A stretch of DNA of 15,000 bases, taken from contig NW_004754924.1 in the NCBI RefSeq assembly GCF_000188695.1, positions 315,710-330,709 on the forward strand, read 5' to 3'. The stretch comes from Salpingoeca rosetta (Eukaryota; Opisthokonta; Choanoflagellata; Craspedida; Salpingoecidae). The notes below the pieces were generated by a model. It did not search any database and had not been told where the DNA came from. It saw only the letters and a list, made by a program, of their open reading frames with translations. Below, one piece after another: positions 1 to 8,565 of the stretch. A program made the position numbers and the translations under genes. Each line of letters opens with the position of its first letter. Position 1 is the stretch's first letter.

Positions 1-46
<46 letters not shown>

Positions 47-115
47 ACACACTCACACACACACACACAATACACACTCACACAACACGTGCGCACACAC
101 ACACTTTCTCCCTAG
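1..115. repeat. CA-repeat intron upstream of the MAPEG exon
   Basis: An almost pure CA dinucleotide tract fills positions 1 to about 72 and continues as interrupted CA repeats to about 104. A short pyrimidine stretch (tttctccctag) at 105-115 then forms a splice acceptor, with AG at 114-115. The stretch is read as the end of an intron of the plus-strand MAPEG gene, because the downstream exon opens in frame directly after this AG. Confidence 0.7.
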
Positions 116-437
116 GTACTACAATGTGACGGATCGAGAGTTGTTGCGCGCGGATCGCGCAGTGGGCAACACGCTGGAGCAGATGCCAGTGTTCCTGACG
201 CTGTATTGGCTGGCCATCTTCGCCAGCTCTATCAAGAACACTGGAACTGGCACACCCTCTTCTGTCGCCCTCAGCGGCTACGTGTATGTGCTGGGGCGCC
301 TCCTGTACCTGCCACTGTGGCTCATCTCAGGCAGCTCCCCGCGCGGCCTCCACCCGATGGTGCTCATCTCCACAGTGCCCTGCTACCTCGTGCAAATCTT
401 CTGCGCCCTGGCCCTCTTCAACGCAGTGCAGCAGTGA
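116..437 (+). CDS. MAPEG-family membrane protein, C-terminal exon (5' part outside window)
   Basis: This is the last exon of a gene that starts to the left of the window. The exon opens after the AG at 114-115 with one base completing a split codon, reads YYNVTDRELLRADRAVGNT and stops with TGA at 435-437. The segment RAVGNTLEQMPVFLTL matches the conserved R..N..E..P stretch of the MAPEG family (membrane-associated proteins in eicosanoid and glutathione metabolism), which follows the first transmembrane helix. Three further hydrophobic segments follow: one around EQMPVFLTLYWLAIF, one around SGYVYVLGRLLYLPLWL, and one ending in CALALF. That fits the last three helices of the four-helix fold. 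Members are small ER or other membrane proteins, commonly glutathione transferases or peroxidases. The substrate cannot be read here. There is no in-frame ATG near the exon start, so the N-terminal helix must be upstream. Family assignment is fairly secure; exact activity is not. Confidence 0.8.
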
Positions 438-829
438 CCTCGCCCCCCCCCCCTCGCACCCCACACAACTGCAGCCCTGTCGTCCCAGTCGTCTTATGCT
501 GTTCCTTTCACCCTTGTTGTGCTGCCGCAGTGATTCTCGACTCCAACTGTAGTGCTCTTGGCTCCTGCTACAGTGGTTCCTTGACTCTTGTTGTAGAACA
601 GGTGGGAGTAAATTGACGCTACGCAGGTTCATGTAATGTAACAGCAAAGCGAGTGATGTCCAAGCTGGCGAAAGCACTGAAACAACACATCTACACCCCA
701 ACATGAAAGCCACTAGCGACAACTCAAGGACACACTAGCCTTCGTTCGATGTCATGCTGTTGCATGAGACCAAACACACACTGCGCAAACCGCAGCCACT
801 AAAGAGCAAGAAAGCGACAATCTAGCGAG
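438..829. other. Convergent intergenic spacer
   Basis: Unique, non-repetitive DNA lies between the stop of the MAPEG exon and the stop of the minus-strand sulfotransferase. It must hold the 3' ends of both transcripts. It starts with a C-rich run at 443-453. I see no AATAAA on either strand, no convincing coding exon and no RNA gene. Open frames here lack conserved features and overlap both strands. Confidence 0.6.
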
Positions 830-1947
830 CTAGTAGGTGCAGTTAAATGGCGACAGTAGGGAGGGGTGCTGTGACATGTCGGTGTAAAACGAGGGGTAGA
901 GGCGAGCGCGCGTGACATGCCACAGCGCTTGCACGCGTGTACGCAGCTCCCCATCTGTAATCTCACTGTCCATCCGCTGCAACCAGGCGCGGTACAGTGC
1001 AGCGTATCCAAAGTGCTCCAGCAGCGGCAGGCTGGCCGTGTGGCGCAGGGCGGCCTCGATATCCGACCGTGCATACTGCGCCCATGCCATGGCAAAGTGC
1101 TCCTCAGAGGCACGGGACTTGTCCTTCGGGCGCGGCCGTAACCGCGGCTGGTCCAGTGCAAAGCACACGTCTGCCCCAGACAGCCGTCGTGCCGTCCACA
1201 GCCCGCTCTGCTCCAGGATGAACCCAAGCAGCGGCTCCCGCAGCGCCACCATGTCTTCAAACCGGTACATGATCTTCCTGCTCCCCCTTTGGTTTGTTGG
1301 GGTGTTGTGGTTGTGTGTGTGTGTGTGTGAGGGGGGGGGGAGAGCACTTGCGGTTTCACCAAAGAGCGCGTTCGTGGGGCTGCAGTCAAAGAGAGAAAAA
1401 ACACATACACACACACACACATAAACACACGCACATACACACACACGCACACACACACACGCACGCACGCACGCATACACACACACATACACACACATAC
1501 ACACACGCACATACACACACGCACACACACACACACACGCACACACACACACACTAACATCGTATTTAAAAAACTGATAGTGGCCCTATCTAGTCGTGTT
1601 TGCGATCGAGTCAACAGCAGGTTTAGGTGACCCCAGGGGGCGATGTATGAGGTAAAACCAGTATGCTACACCTATGATATAGCGTGGTGCATAGTGAGGT
1701 AACCATCAGGCCGGAATAGTACTGCATAGCCGAGTTAGGATGCCGTCATATGTGGCGGGTATGACACTGTTCTCAGAAAAACTGTTGGCGAACCGGCCTA
1801 TCCCATCTTGAGCTTAGTGACGCGTAGAGCTCACTCAGGACAGACTGCGTTGGAAGGACAACGTAAGTCCCATTCTAGCTCGCTCTCCTTCCACACGCCA
1901 CGGTGTCAAGCCACCTACTCGTATGGTGTGCGTGTGTGTGTCGTGTG

Positions 1948-2011
<64 letters not shown>

Positions 2012-3459
2012 ATCTTTCAGGTACAACGCACGCACGCTGGAGGTTCTGTCCAGCTCACACTTTCTCCCGTCATCAACCTTCTCTCCCAACCATGTGCTCA
2101 CCAGTGGGTTGCGAATGGGCAGCAGAAGCACTGCACCAACACCGGCATCGGAGATGAGCACGCCTTGCTCCGCGTGCCGACTCGACAGGAACGGTGCGTG
2201 CGTCTTCACTAAGCGCATGACCCTGTGAACAAGCGCAAAATCAAGGGGATGTGTGCACGACATACTTGTGAACGGAGACACAAGCACGTGCAAGCACCAA
2301 CACAAGCACACACACAAACACACACACACACACATGGAAATACACCGCCTTCCCTCCTCCTCTCTGTTACGTTCACCAACCCTGGCTGTGGCAGTGATAC
2401 ACGGGTGCAATAGTTGCTTCTGCCGCAAGGATAACCGTACACATCTGAACCAGGGATGTGGTCTGCATGGATTTCCTCATCTTCGCCAACGCCGTTGAGC
2501 GGCGCCTTGTACCTGCGCAGCAGACAACAATCAGTGCAGGTTGTGAACACTCTCATCAAAAACATGACAGCATGCCAGATGAACAGTCGCAAAGAGCAAG
2601 CATGACACAGCAGCCGTCTCACAAGCACCACACACACACACACACGCACAACGCACACACAACGCACACACAACGCGCGCACACACAACAGCACCACACA
2701 CCACACACCACACAACAACACAAACTACACAATACACTCACCCTTCAGGAAATACGGTCTCCGTGGCCAGGCCACACGAGAGCTCCAATAGCTGGCGCAT
2801 CCAGCTGTTCCCGGAGCGTGGGATGGATGCCAAGATCAACCGGGGTGCGGTGATCTCCGCAAGCAGCTCTGACGGTACGGCCTCGCATTCGCACTCCTGG
2901 CAGCCTGCCGGCAGCCTATCAATCCACAAACAGAGGCGCAATCGCAAGCATGAGCACAGGGGTTGTGGCAGTGGTGGTCGTGGTCGTGGTGGTGGTGGTG
3001 ATGATGATGATGATGATGAGAGCAGGAGGCACATCAACCGCAACAAGCGTGCATGCATGCACACACACACATTTGTGCATACATATCGCACAACAACCGC
3101 ACGTTCAATCATCCTTACAAACACACATACACACACGCACAACAACCGCACGTTCACCCATCCTACAGGCACACACACACACATAGACACGCACGCACAC
3201 ACCTGTCGAGTGGAGTGCTGCCGACGTCCATGTTGCCAGCGCCACAGAACGCCGTCGCCTTTGAGGGTCCTCGGAGGACACAGGCGTGCAGCGCCTCGCA
3301 CACACACACGAACTCGCCCGTCACAGGGTCCACGACGGTCTGCGTGTGCTCCTTGGCCTGGCAGGCCAGCGCAGATGCCACTGGCGTTGGTGGCGTCAGT
3401 ATCAGGTACACAAAGGCAATGGCCAACGCCATGCCACCGGCAACGCGCGCCGCTGCCAT
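830..3459 (-). CDS. Golgi-type membrane-anchored sulfotransferase, multi-exon
   Basis: A minus-strand spliced gene encoding a PAPS-dependent sulfotransferase, probably a type II membrane protein of the secretory pathway. The visible exons are:
- 3459-3203: MAAARVAGG start, a hydrophobic anchor at about residues 8-28, then a cysteine-containing stem.
- 2915-2742: CQECEC stem end and the 5'-phosphosulfate loop [16 protein letters not shown].
- 2512 to about 2381: [10 protein letters not shown] to [10 protein letters not shown].
- 2222-2102: RLVKTHAPF and the 3'-phosphate segment LLLPIRNPL.
- 1277-830: [14 protein letters not shown], the YEDL-like motif of sulfotransferases, ending in TAG at 830-832.

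Phases agree across the first two introns (AG|G, then GG|G). The third junction fits only with a weak donor at 2380. The fourth exon ends in phase 0 while the last needs phase 2, so an internal exon is missing from this model. The open frame continues upstream to an ATG at 3738, so a longer N-terminus is possible, although the anchor next to 3459 favours the short form. The fold and motifs resemble WSCD-like sulfotransferases. The acceptor substrate is unknown. Confidence 0.83.
1402..1555. repeat. Interrupted CA-rich dinucleotide repeat
   Basis: CA repeats with frequent CG and TA substitutions, including short CGCA and TACACA sub-blocks. It sits inside the last visible intron of the sulfotransferase gene and reads as UG repeats in the sense (minus) transcript. 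Confidence 0.9.
1926..2008. repeat. TG dinucleotide microsatellite
   Basis: TG repeats begin with two TCG-interrupted units (gtgtgtcgtgtgtcg) and become uninterrupted to 2008. The tract lies within the sulfotransferase intron and reads as CA in that gene's transcript, opposite in sense to the tract at 1402-1555. Confidence 0.95.
2630..2735. repeat. CA-rich minisatellite with CACACAACG units
   Basis: CA repeats grade into tandem units near CACACAACG and then CACAC-CA and CAACA variants. The block fills most of the second sulfotransferase intron (2741-2513) just inside its donor, so the transcript carries a long G/U-rich run there. Confidence 0.85.
2963..3018. repeat. GGT/CGT then GAT trinucleotide repeat
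   Basis: GGTGGTCGTGGTCG-type units change to an uninterrupted GAT run. The block sits in the first sulfotransferase intron (3202-2916), where the sense strand reads ATC then ACC, giving a pyrimidine-rich stretch ahead of the acceptor at 2917-2916. Confidence 0.9.
3086..3180. repeat. Imperfect direct duplication of about 45 bp in the first sulfotransferase intron
   Basis: The block GCACAACAACCGCACGTTCA occurs twice about 50 bp apart, starting near 3088 and 3137. Each copy is followed by a similar ATCCT-ACA segment and then CA repeats. The two copies differ by small substitutions and indels. Confidence 0.8.
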
Positions 3460-3891
3460 TACGAGTGTGCTTGCCGCTGAAAGTTCCCCACGACGGTCAC
3501 CACCACGGACCGGCTCTTCTGTTGGGTGCTGCAGTCGTGAGTGTGAGTGCAACCGTGATCTTGCGCCGATGCGCGATGTGCTTCTCCTCGATTCCCCTGC
3601 CCGTGCTTCTTCCTCCACAACATTCGCCTGTGATGCTGTTGGTGCTGTTGGTGCTGTTGGTGCCGTTCCTTGTGTTGCTGGCGTATGCGTTTTGTTCATT
3701 CCTCTCTCACTTCCACTCGTCTCTTCTGCTGCGAACATGTGGTGCTGCCCTGTTCACCGCCCTTCGCACCATCCCACAAGCACACCACAAGCACACCACA
3801 AGCACACCACCCGCAACGGACGCAGCGCCGTTTTTCCGTTGTGCGCGGAAGGACGAAAGGCAATTTTGCCTTTGTGTTGTCGAACAGAATA
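3460..3891. promoter_or_regulatory. Putative bidirectional promoter between sulfotransferase and transporter
   Basis: The likely starts of the two divergent genes are 432 bp apart, so the interval should contain both promoters. It holds a GGTGCTGTT tandem block at about 3638-3664 and three tandem copies of an 11-mer close to ACAAGCACACC at about 3777-3810. I see no clear TATA box. Open frames cross this interval from both sides, so part may be coding if either gene uses an upstream ATG. Confidence 0.45.
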
Positions 3892-3994
3892 ATGAGCAGG
3901 AAGCGAATGAAGGGTGATGATGATGGTGGTGGTGACGGTGGTGACGGTGGTGGTGGCAACTACAGCGGGAATGCACGACCAACCGGACGAGAGC

Positions 3995-4029
<35 letters not shown>

Positions 4030-4105
4030 CCACAACAACCACAACAACTACAACAACAACAACAACAACAACTTAAACAACAACAACAACAACAACAACA
4101 ACAGC

Positions 4106-4190
<85 letters not shown>

Positions 4191-4858
4191 GCGAGAAGCA
4201 TTGTTCTTGAAGGAACCACACAAGCACCGGTGGTCGTTGATGCTGTATGGATTGACGCTGCACCTGTGCTCAACCACGTTTGTGAAGATTGTGCAGCTGT
4301 ATGTGATCAACTCGTTGAATCGCACGCCGGAGGAGTACGCGAGCCAGATCTTCAGCCTGCGGTACTGGGCAATCTTCGCGTGCGTCACCGTCGTCAGCCC
4401 GTTCGGCTCCATGTTTGCCGCTGCGCGTGTCCTGCGCTGGGCAGGCCCTGTCACCGCCGTGATCGCCGCCTGCATGGCGTTTGCGCCGTACACGCTGTTC
4501 CGCTACCTGAGCGCTGCTGGCGGCGCGTCGTCGTCCGTGGCAATGGTGTTCCTCAACGCCCTCATCCAGCGCGCCTCGTACGGGAACACAGACATCAAGG
4601 TGCGCCTCAACATGGAGTACCGCATCTTGGCTGCAACGTGCGAGGTCTTCTTCCCTTGGTTCGTGACGAGCGTGCTCGTCCCACTCTTGTCACCGGCCGG
4701 CTACCCTGCGGCATTCCTCTTCTCTGGAATGGCCATGGCGCTCTCCTCGCTCCTGCTTGATCGCCGCTTCGAGCTGCTGCACACGCCAACCACAAGCCCT
4801 GACACGGACAAGGCTGCGAGCAGTTCGGGCAGCAGCAGCAGCAGCAGTGACGACGACG

Positions 4859-4925
<67 letters not shown>

Positions 4926-5712
4926 GGGCAGGGGCGGTTTGGGCAGCAGCAGTGATGACAGAAGCACTCTTAGCACAGGCAGTGCCAGGGCTGGTACCAC
5001 CATGGCTACAAACAGCAGCAGCAGCAACAGCAGCAACAGCAGCAGCAGCAATAAAAGTGGCCTGTCATGGTGGCGGCGGGGTGTCTCGGGCATCGACACG
5101 CTTGTGTCGCCGTTTCGCGTCGTGCTGACAACACCATCAGCCATCTTCACGCTCCTGTGCATGCACAGCATGATGCTGCCGACCCACGGCGTGGACACGT
5201 TTGCCATGAGCCAGTTCAAGGCGCTGGGGGCAACGCCGTCTTTTGTCGGCCGCACGCTTGCCGTGGCTGCCAGCGTGGGCATTGGTGCGCTTGCTGCGGC
5301 CCAGCACGTCGTGCCGTGGCTCTCGGCGCCGATTGCGCTGTCCCTCATCCGCTTCACCAGCGGCCTCGCCATGTTCGGCATGGGCAGCGCTGCCACGCCG
5401 CTCCAGTTTGCAGGCCTGTATGTCTTGCACACGGTGGTGGGGAAGGTTGCCCCCGTCACCAACTCCATGTGGCTCTCACTGGCTGTGCCACAGGCCTGCC
5501 TGCCCTCGATGTTTGCTGTTGAGAAGGCAACTGGCACCGCGCTGCGTGCCTTGCTCAGCATTGTCTTTGCCTGGCTTGTGGCGCGCGTGGGCATCCCCAG
5601 CCTCCTTCGTGGCTGCTCCCTCTGGCTCCTCGCCGTCTGCCCCATATGCATTGCCCTCATCATCATCGCCAACCGCAGACACAAGGCCAGCAGCAAGCCC
5701 AAGACTGCTTGA
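3892..5712 (+). CDS. Major-facilitator-like 12-TM transporter with polyQ and polyN tracts
   Basis: A single-exon gene of 606 residues, stop TGA at 5710-5712. The chosen start, MSRKRMKG at 3892, lies just upstream of the acidic/glycine N-terminus; the frame is open to an ATG at 3670, but that extension is low-complexity. Residues 10-33 are Asp/Gly-rich. Residues 35-100 are mostly Gln from CAA codons, with Pro, Leu and Lys interruptions. Six hydrophobic segments follow at about residues 108-300 (among them YWAIFACVTVVSPFGSMF, AGPVTAVIAACMAF and YPAAFLFSGMAMALSSLLL). A central loop then carries a Ser run, an Asp cluster, 21 Asn at residues 324-344 and another Ser/Asn block. Six further segments run from VVLTTPSAIFTLLCM to CPICIALIII, ending in a basic tail. 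The 6+loop+6 arrangement is that of the major facilitator superfamily. I see no signature that fixes the substrate, and another 12-TM family is possible. It is probably an integral membrane solute carrier. Confidence 0.75.
3994..4191. repeat. CAA trinucleotide repeat encoding polyglutamine
   Basis: About 66 codons, nearly all CAA, in the transporter reading frame. They are interrupted by a few CCA, CTA/CTT, AAA and CAG codons. The longest uninterrupted CAA stretch is in the second half. The codon purity suggests a replication-slippage-prone tract. Confidence 0.97.
4861..4923. repeat. AAC trinucleotide repeat encoding polyasparagine
   Basis: Twenty-one consecutive AAC codons in the central loop of the transporter, preceded by AGC and GAC repeats and followed after a gap by AGCAGCAAC repeats at 5018-5050. 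Confidence 0.97.
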
Positions 5713-5756
5713 GCGCGCTTGTCTGTGGAAGGGGGGACGTGTGTGTCTTTGTATGT

Positions 5757-5912
<156 letters not shown>

Positions 5913-5920
5913 GCGTGCGT

Positions 5921-6347
5921 GTGCTCCTCCCCTCCTCATGACTGCCTTCCTTTTCTCCGCCCCCCTCTTTGGCCAGGCTGCGTGCACACACCGCCGTGTG
6001 CTCCACTATCCCCGTGTTATCTATGTGTGCGCGGTTTGCCATCACTGTTCCTTTCTTCCCCGTCAAGCTAGGCTACGTCCGTCTGTCTGTCTATGTGTGT
6101 GTGTGTGTGTGTGTGTGTCTTTGTATGTACTTGTGTGTGTTTGTGTCTGTCTGTCTGTCTGTCTGTGCGTGTGCTCCTCCCCTCCTCGTGACTGCCTTCC
6201 TTTTCTCCGCCCCCTCTTTGGCCAGGCTGCGTGCACACACCGCCGTGTGCTCCACTATCCCCGTGTTATCTATGTGTGCGTGGTTTGCCATCACTGTTCC
6301 TTTCTTCCCCGTCAAGCTAGGCTACGTCCGTCTGTCTGTCTATGTGT
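5921..6347. repeat. Near-identical direct tandem duplication, 249-250 bp period
   Basis: The segment 5921-6098 (starting GTGCTCCTCCCCTCCTC, ending CCGTCTGTCTGTCTATGTGT) recurs at 6171-6347. I count three differences: A/G at 5938/6188, one C fewer in the C run, and one C/T in the GCGCGG/GCGTGG position. The copies are joined by TG/TCTG repeats that also share a GTGTCTTTGTATGTAC start (about 5743 and 6116). The duplication was probably recent and mediated by the flanking repeats. Confidence 0.95.
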
Positions 6348-6562
6348 CTGTGTCTGTGTCTGTGTGTGTGTGTGTGCCTGTGTCTGTGTGTGGGTCTGCA
6401 CCTGCACTGTGTTGTGTCGTCGCGCGGTAGCCGATGTCACAGCCGCATCTGGTTTCGTGCTTGTCGTACACATCCTGACGAAAACAAGAAAACAGACCAC
6501 CACCAAGAAAGCAAAAAGCAAGCAAGCAAAATAATTTTTTCACGCGCAGTGGGGCTGGTGAG

Positions 6563-7993
6563 ATGGACGACAGACAGCGTCATCGGTCGCACGACCGTGA
6601 GTACCGTGGCCTGCTCCCGCCACCGCACTCCGCCTCCTCAAAGCGCTCCTACGAAGACCGTGCCGCATCCGATCGTCGGTATGACAACAACCGAGGCTAT
6701 CGACCGCGCCACCACGAACGCGTCAGCAGCACGCCGCCCTCTTGTGCACGTCACGCACCACACGCAACACCCACCTTGTCGTCGTCTTCCCGCTCGGCTG
6801 CGCCTCTGCCACGGAGTGCCATTCGAAACCACGGCAAGCTCGGGTACTTCTTCCGCGGCCTTGACCCATCCATCCGCAGAAACTTGGTGCTGGACAACGA
6901 GGCGCTCTATTCGGTGTCGGAGTCTGGCAGCGCCGATGCCATGACCTGGGTGCTGCGGTGTTTTGTTGGCGAGGATGAGCCCGTTCTGGATGGCACGGCG
7001 TGTGTCGGTGGCAACACTTACAGCTTGCAGAAGGTGTTTCCACACACGTATGCAACGGAGATTGACGCAGATCGCTTCGTCATGTTGCAGCACAACCTGC
7101 ACGTCCTCGGCTGCGCTGACCGTGTACGTGCAAGGCAGGGTGACATTGTCAAGTTCGTACAAGACGTTCCCGCGGACAGTGGACGCACAGCACCTACCCA
7201 CCGCCACCACCAGCAACAACGACAACACCAGCGAGAACAACAACAGCAACATACGCATCCCACCGCAGCCATGACACCCAGTACCACTGGTGGGGATCTC
7301 CGATCGCTCATTGAGCGTCGTCGTGCGCACACCAACGATCACGAAGAAGGCAGTGAAGATGATACGCTCCCACGTAAGCGTGCGCACAGAGAAACGGAGA
7401 CAGCCACGGCAGAAGAAACGGCACAAGCAACGGCAGACACCACAGCTGAGACGCGCACACTGGCCAGGGACAAGCATGGATGGCCCACCTACTTTGGCGC
7501 AATCATGGTGGATCCACCATGGGGTGGTGTTGACTACAGAGACAAGCGGTGCATGGATTTGTCACTGTCAGAGGTGTATCTGGAGCGCTGGGTTCGCATG
7601 GCAGCGTCCCGTGCACGCGTGGTCATGTGCAAGGTGCCCAGCAACTACAACAGCAATGCCTTCAACGAGGAGATGGTGAACATGGCGCTGCGAGCCGATC
7701 CGGGCCCTCGCCCGCGTGCCATCGTGCACATCGAACTGGCAAAGTTTGACGTGATTGTCGTCTTATTTGACCACACGTCTGACATCACGCCTGGCATGCC
7801 GGCCTCTTGGTCGCAGCCAGTGGCGGTACCTCACATTGATGACCTCAAACGCCGCCTCGGTGCTCTGTACCCTTCTTGGACAGGCACCATTGCTGGCATA
7901 GTCGTGAAGGAGCTGGGCTGGGTGCGTGGCTGGGTGTCAACCCAAGACACCGTTAGTAACGATGGCGTGCGCCGTCTTCGCAGTCGCAAGTGA
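6563..7993 (+). CDS. TGS1-like RNA cap guanine-N2 methyltransferase
   Basis: A single-exon gene of 476 residues, ATG at 6563, stop TGA at 7991-7993. Members of the RNA cap guanine-N2 methyltransferase family add methyl groups from SAM to the m7G cap of snRNA and snoRNA. Residues 1-90 are Arg/His/Ser-rich and disordered. [10 protein letters not shown] starts the folded part. D143-G-T-A-C-V-G-G-N151 is the SAM-binding motif I, E166-I-D168 the acidic end of the second strand, Q-G-D194-I the next motif, and D317-P-P-W-G-G322 followed by VDY the catalytic motif. Between D194 and D317 lies a roughly 110-residue low-complexity insert rich in His, Gln and Thr, then Glu/Arg/Ala. The chain ends in a basic RRLRSRK. 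The DPPWGG motif, where human TGS1 has SPPWGG, makes this a divergent member. A different exocyclic-amine methyltransferase acting on RNA cannot be excluded. Confidence 0.78.
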
Positions 7994-8026
7994 TCGGCGT
8001 TGCGTGTGTGTGTGTGTGTGTGTGTG

Positions 8027-8061
<35 letters not shown>

Positions 8062-8565
8062 GTCTGTGTCTGCAGTTGTATGTGTGTGTGTGTGCCTGTC
8101 TGTGTCTGTGTGTCTGTGTGTGTCTGTGTGTGTGTGTGTGTTCGCCTGTGTGTTCGCCTGTGTCTGTGTGTCTGTCTGTGTGTCTGTGTCTGTGTCTGCG
8201 GTTGTATGTGTGTGTGTGTGTGCCTGTCTGTGTCTGCAGTTGAATGTGTGTCCCCTCGTGTCCATGCGAGCCCATCTGTCTGTGTGTGTGTGTGTGTGCA
8301 TGTCCTTGTCTTCCCGTGAACGTGTGTTCTGCTGTGCGTTCTTCTGCCACCGTTCGCATCCTCTCTTTGACTTCTTGTGAGGGTTTGCTCTGATCGCTGT
8401 ATTGCCGTGTGTGGCGGTGACAACACCAAACGTAACAGTTGCACGTGAATACGGCACTTCAACGCACACCCGCAAGCGCACGCACGCGCGCAGGTGCATG
8501 CGCAACACAAAGCCAACACAAAGGTAACAAATCACAAGAGGTGTGGGCATACGGGCGGAGCGCAA
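7994..8565. repeat. Compound TG/TCTG satellite and spacer between convergent genes
   Basis: Repeats start about 10 bp after the methyltransferase stop and run to about 8300. They begin as TG, then TCTG, then a longer unit GTCTGTGTCTGCAGTTGTATG that recurs near 8062, 8185 (with CGG for CAG) and 8229 (with TGAATG). A TTCGCCTGTGTG doublet sits near 8150. The remainder to 8565 is unique DNA with a CGCACG-rich patch at about 8471-8495. It must contain the 3' ends of both convergent transcripts. No gene is seen. Confidence 0.85.

Larger units (their letters stand above)
1278..2101 (-). other. Large sulfotransferase intron region with a probable hidden exon
   Basis: This lies between the exon ending RNPL (donor GTGAGC at 2101-2096) and the exon beginning at 1277 (acceptor CAG at 1280-1278). 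It contains, on the plus strand, a TG tract at 1926-2008, a non-repetitive island at 1557-1925, CA-rich repeats at 1402-1555 with CG and TA interruptions, and a G run at 1331-1340. Most sulfotransferases have roughly 50-80 residues between the RNPL-type and YEDL-type motifs. An exon whose length is 2 modulo 3 is therefore expected here, but I could not identify one with confidence. Confidence 0.55.

Noticed and set aside
206..616. Plus-strand 136-codon frame overlapping the MAPEG exon
   Set aside because: It is an out-of-frame shadow of the MAPEG exon and continues into non-coding DNA.
1808..2228. Plus-strand open frames spanning the TG microsatellite at 1926-2008
   Set aside because: They are antisense to the sulfotransferase exon at 2102-2222 and consist largely of repeat-encoded Cys-Val.
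3670..3891. N-terminal extension of the transporter to the ATG at 3670
   Set aside because: The added 74 residues are low-complexity and cross the tandem 11-mers; the ATG at 3892 directly precedes the Asp/Gly-rich N-terminus. It is kept as a possibility only.
3960..4493. Long minus-strand open frames encoding polyleucine, polycysteine or polyvaline
   Set aside because: They are antisense reads of the CAA glutamine tract of the transporter and have no flanking coding character.
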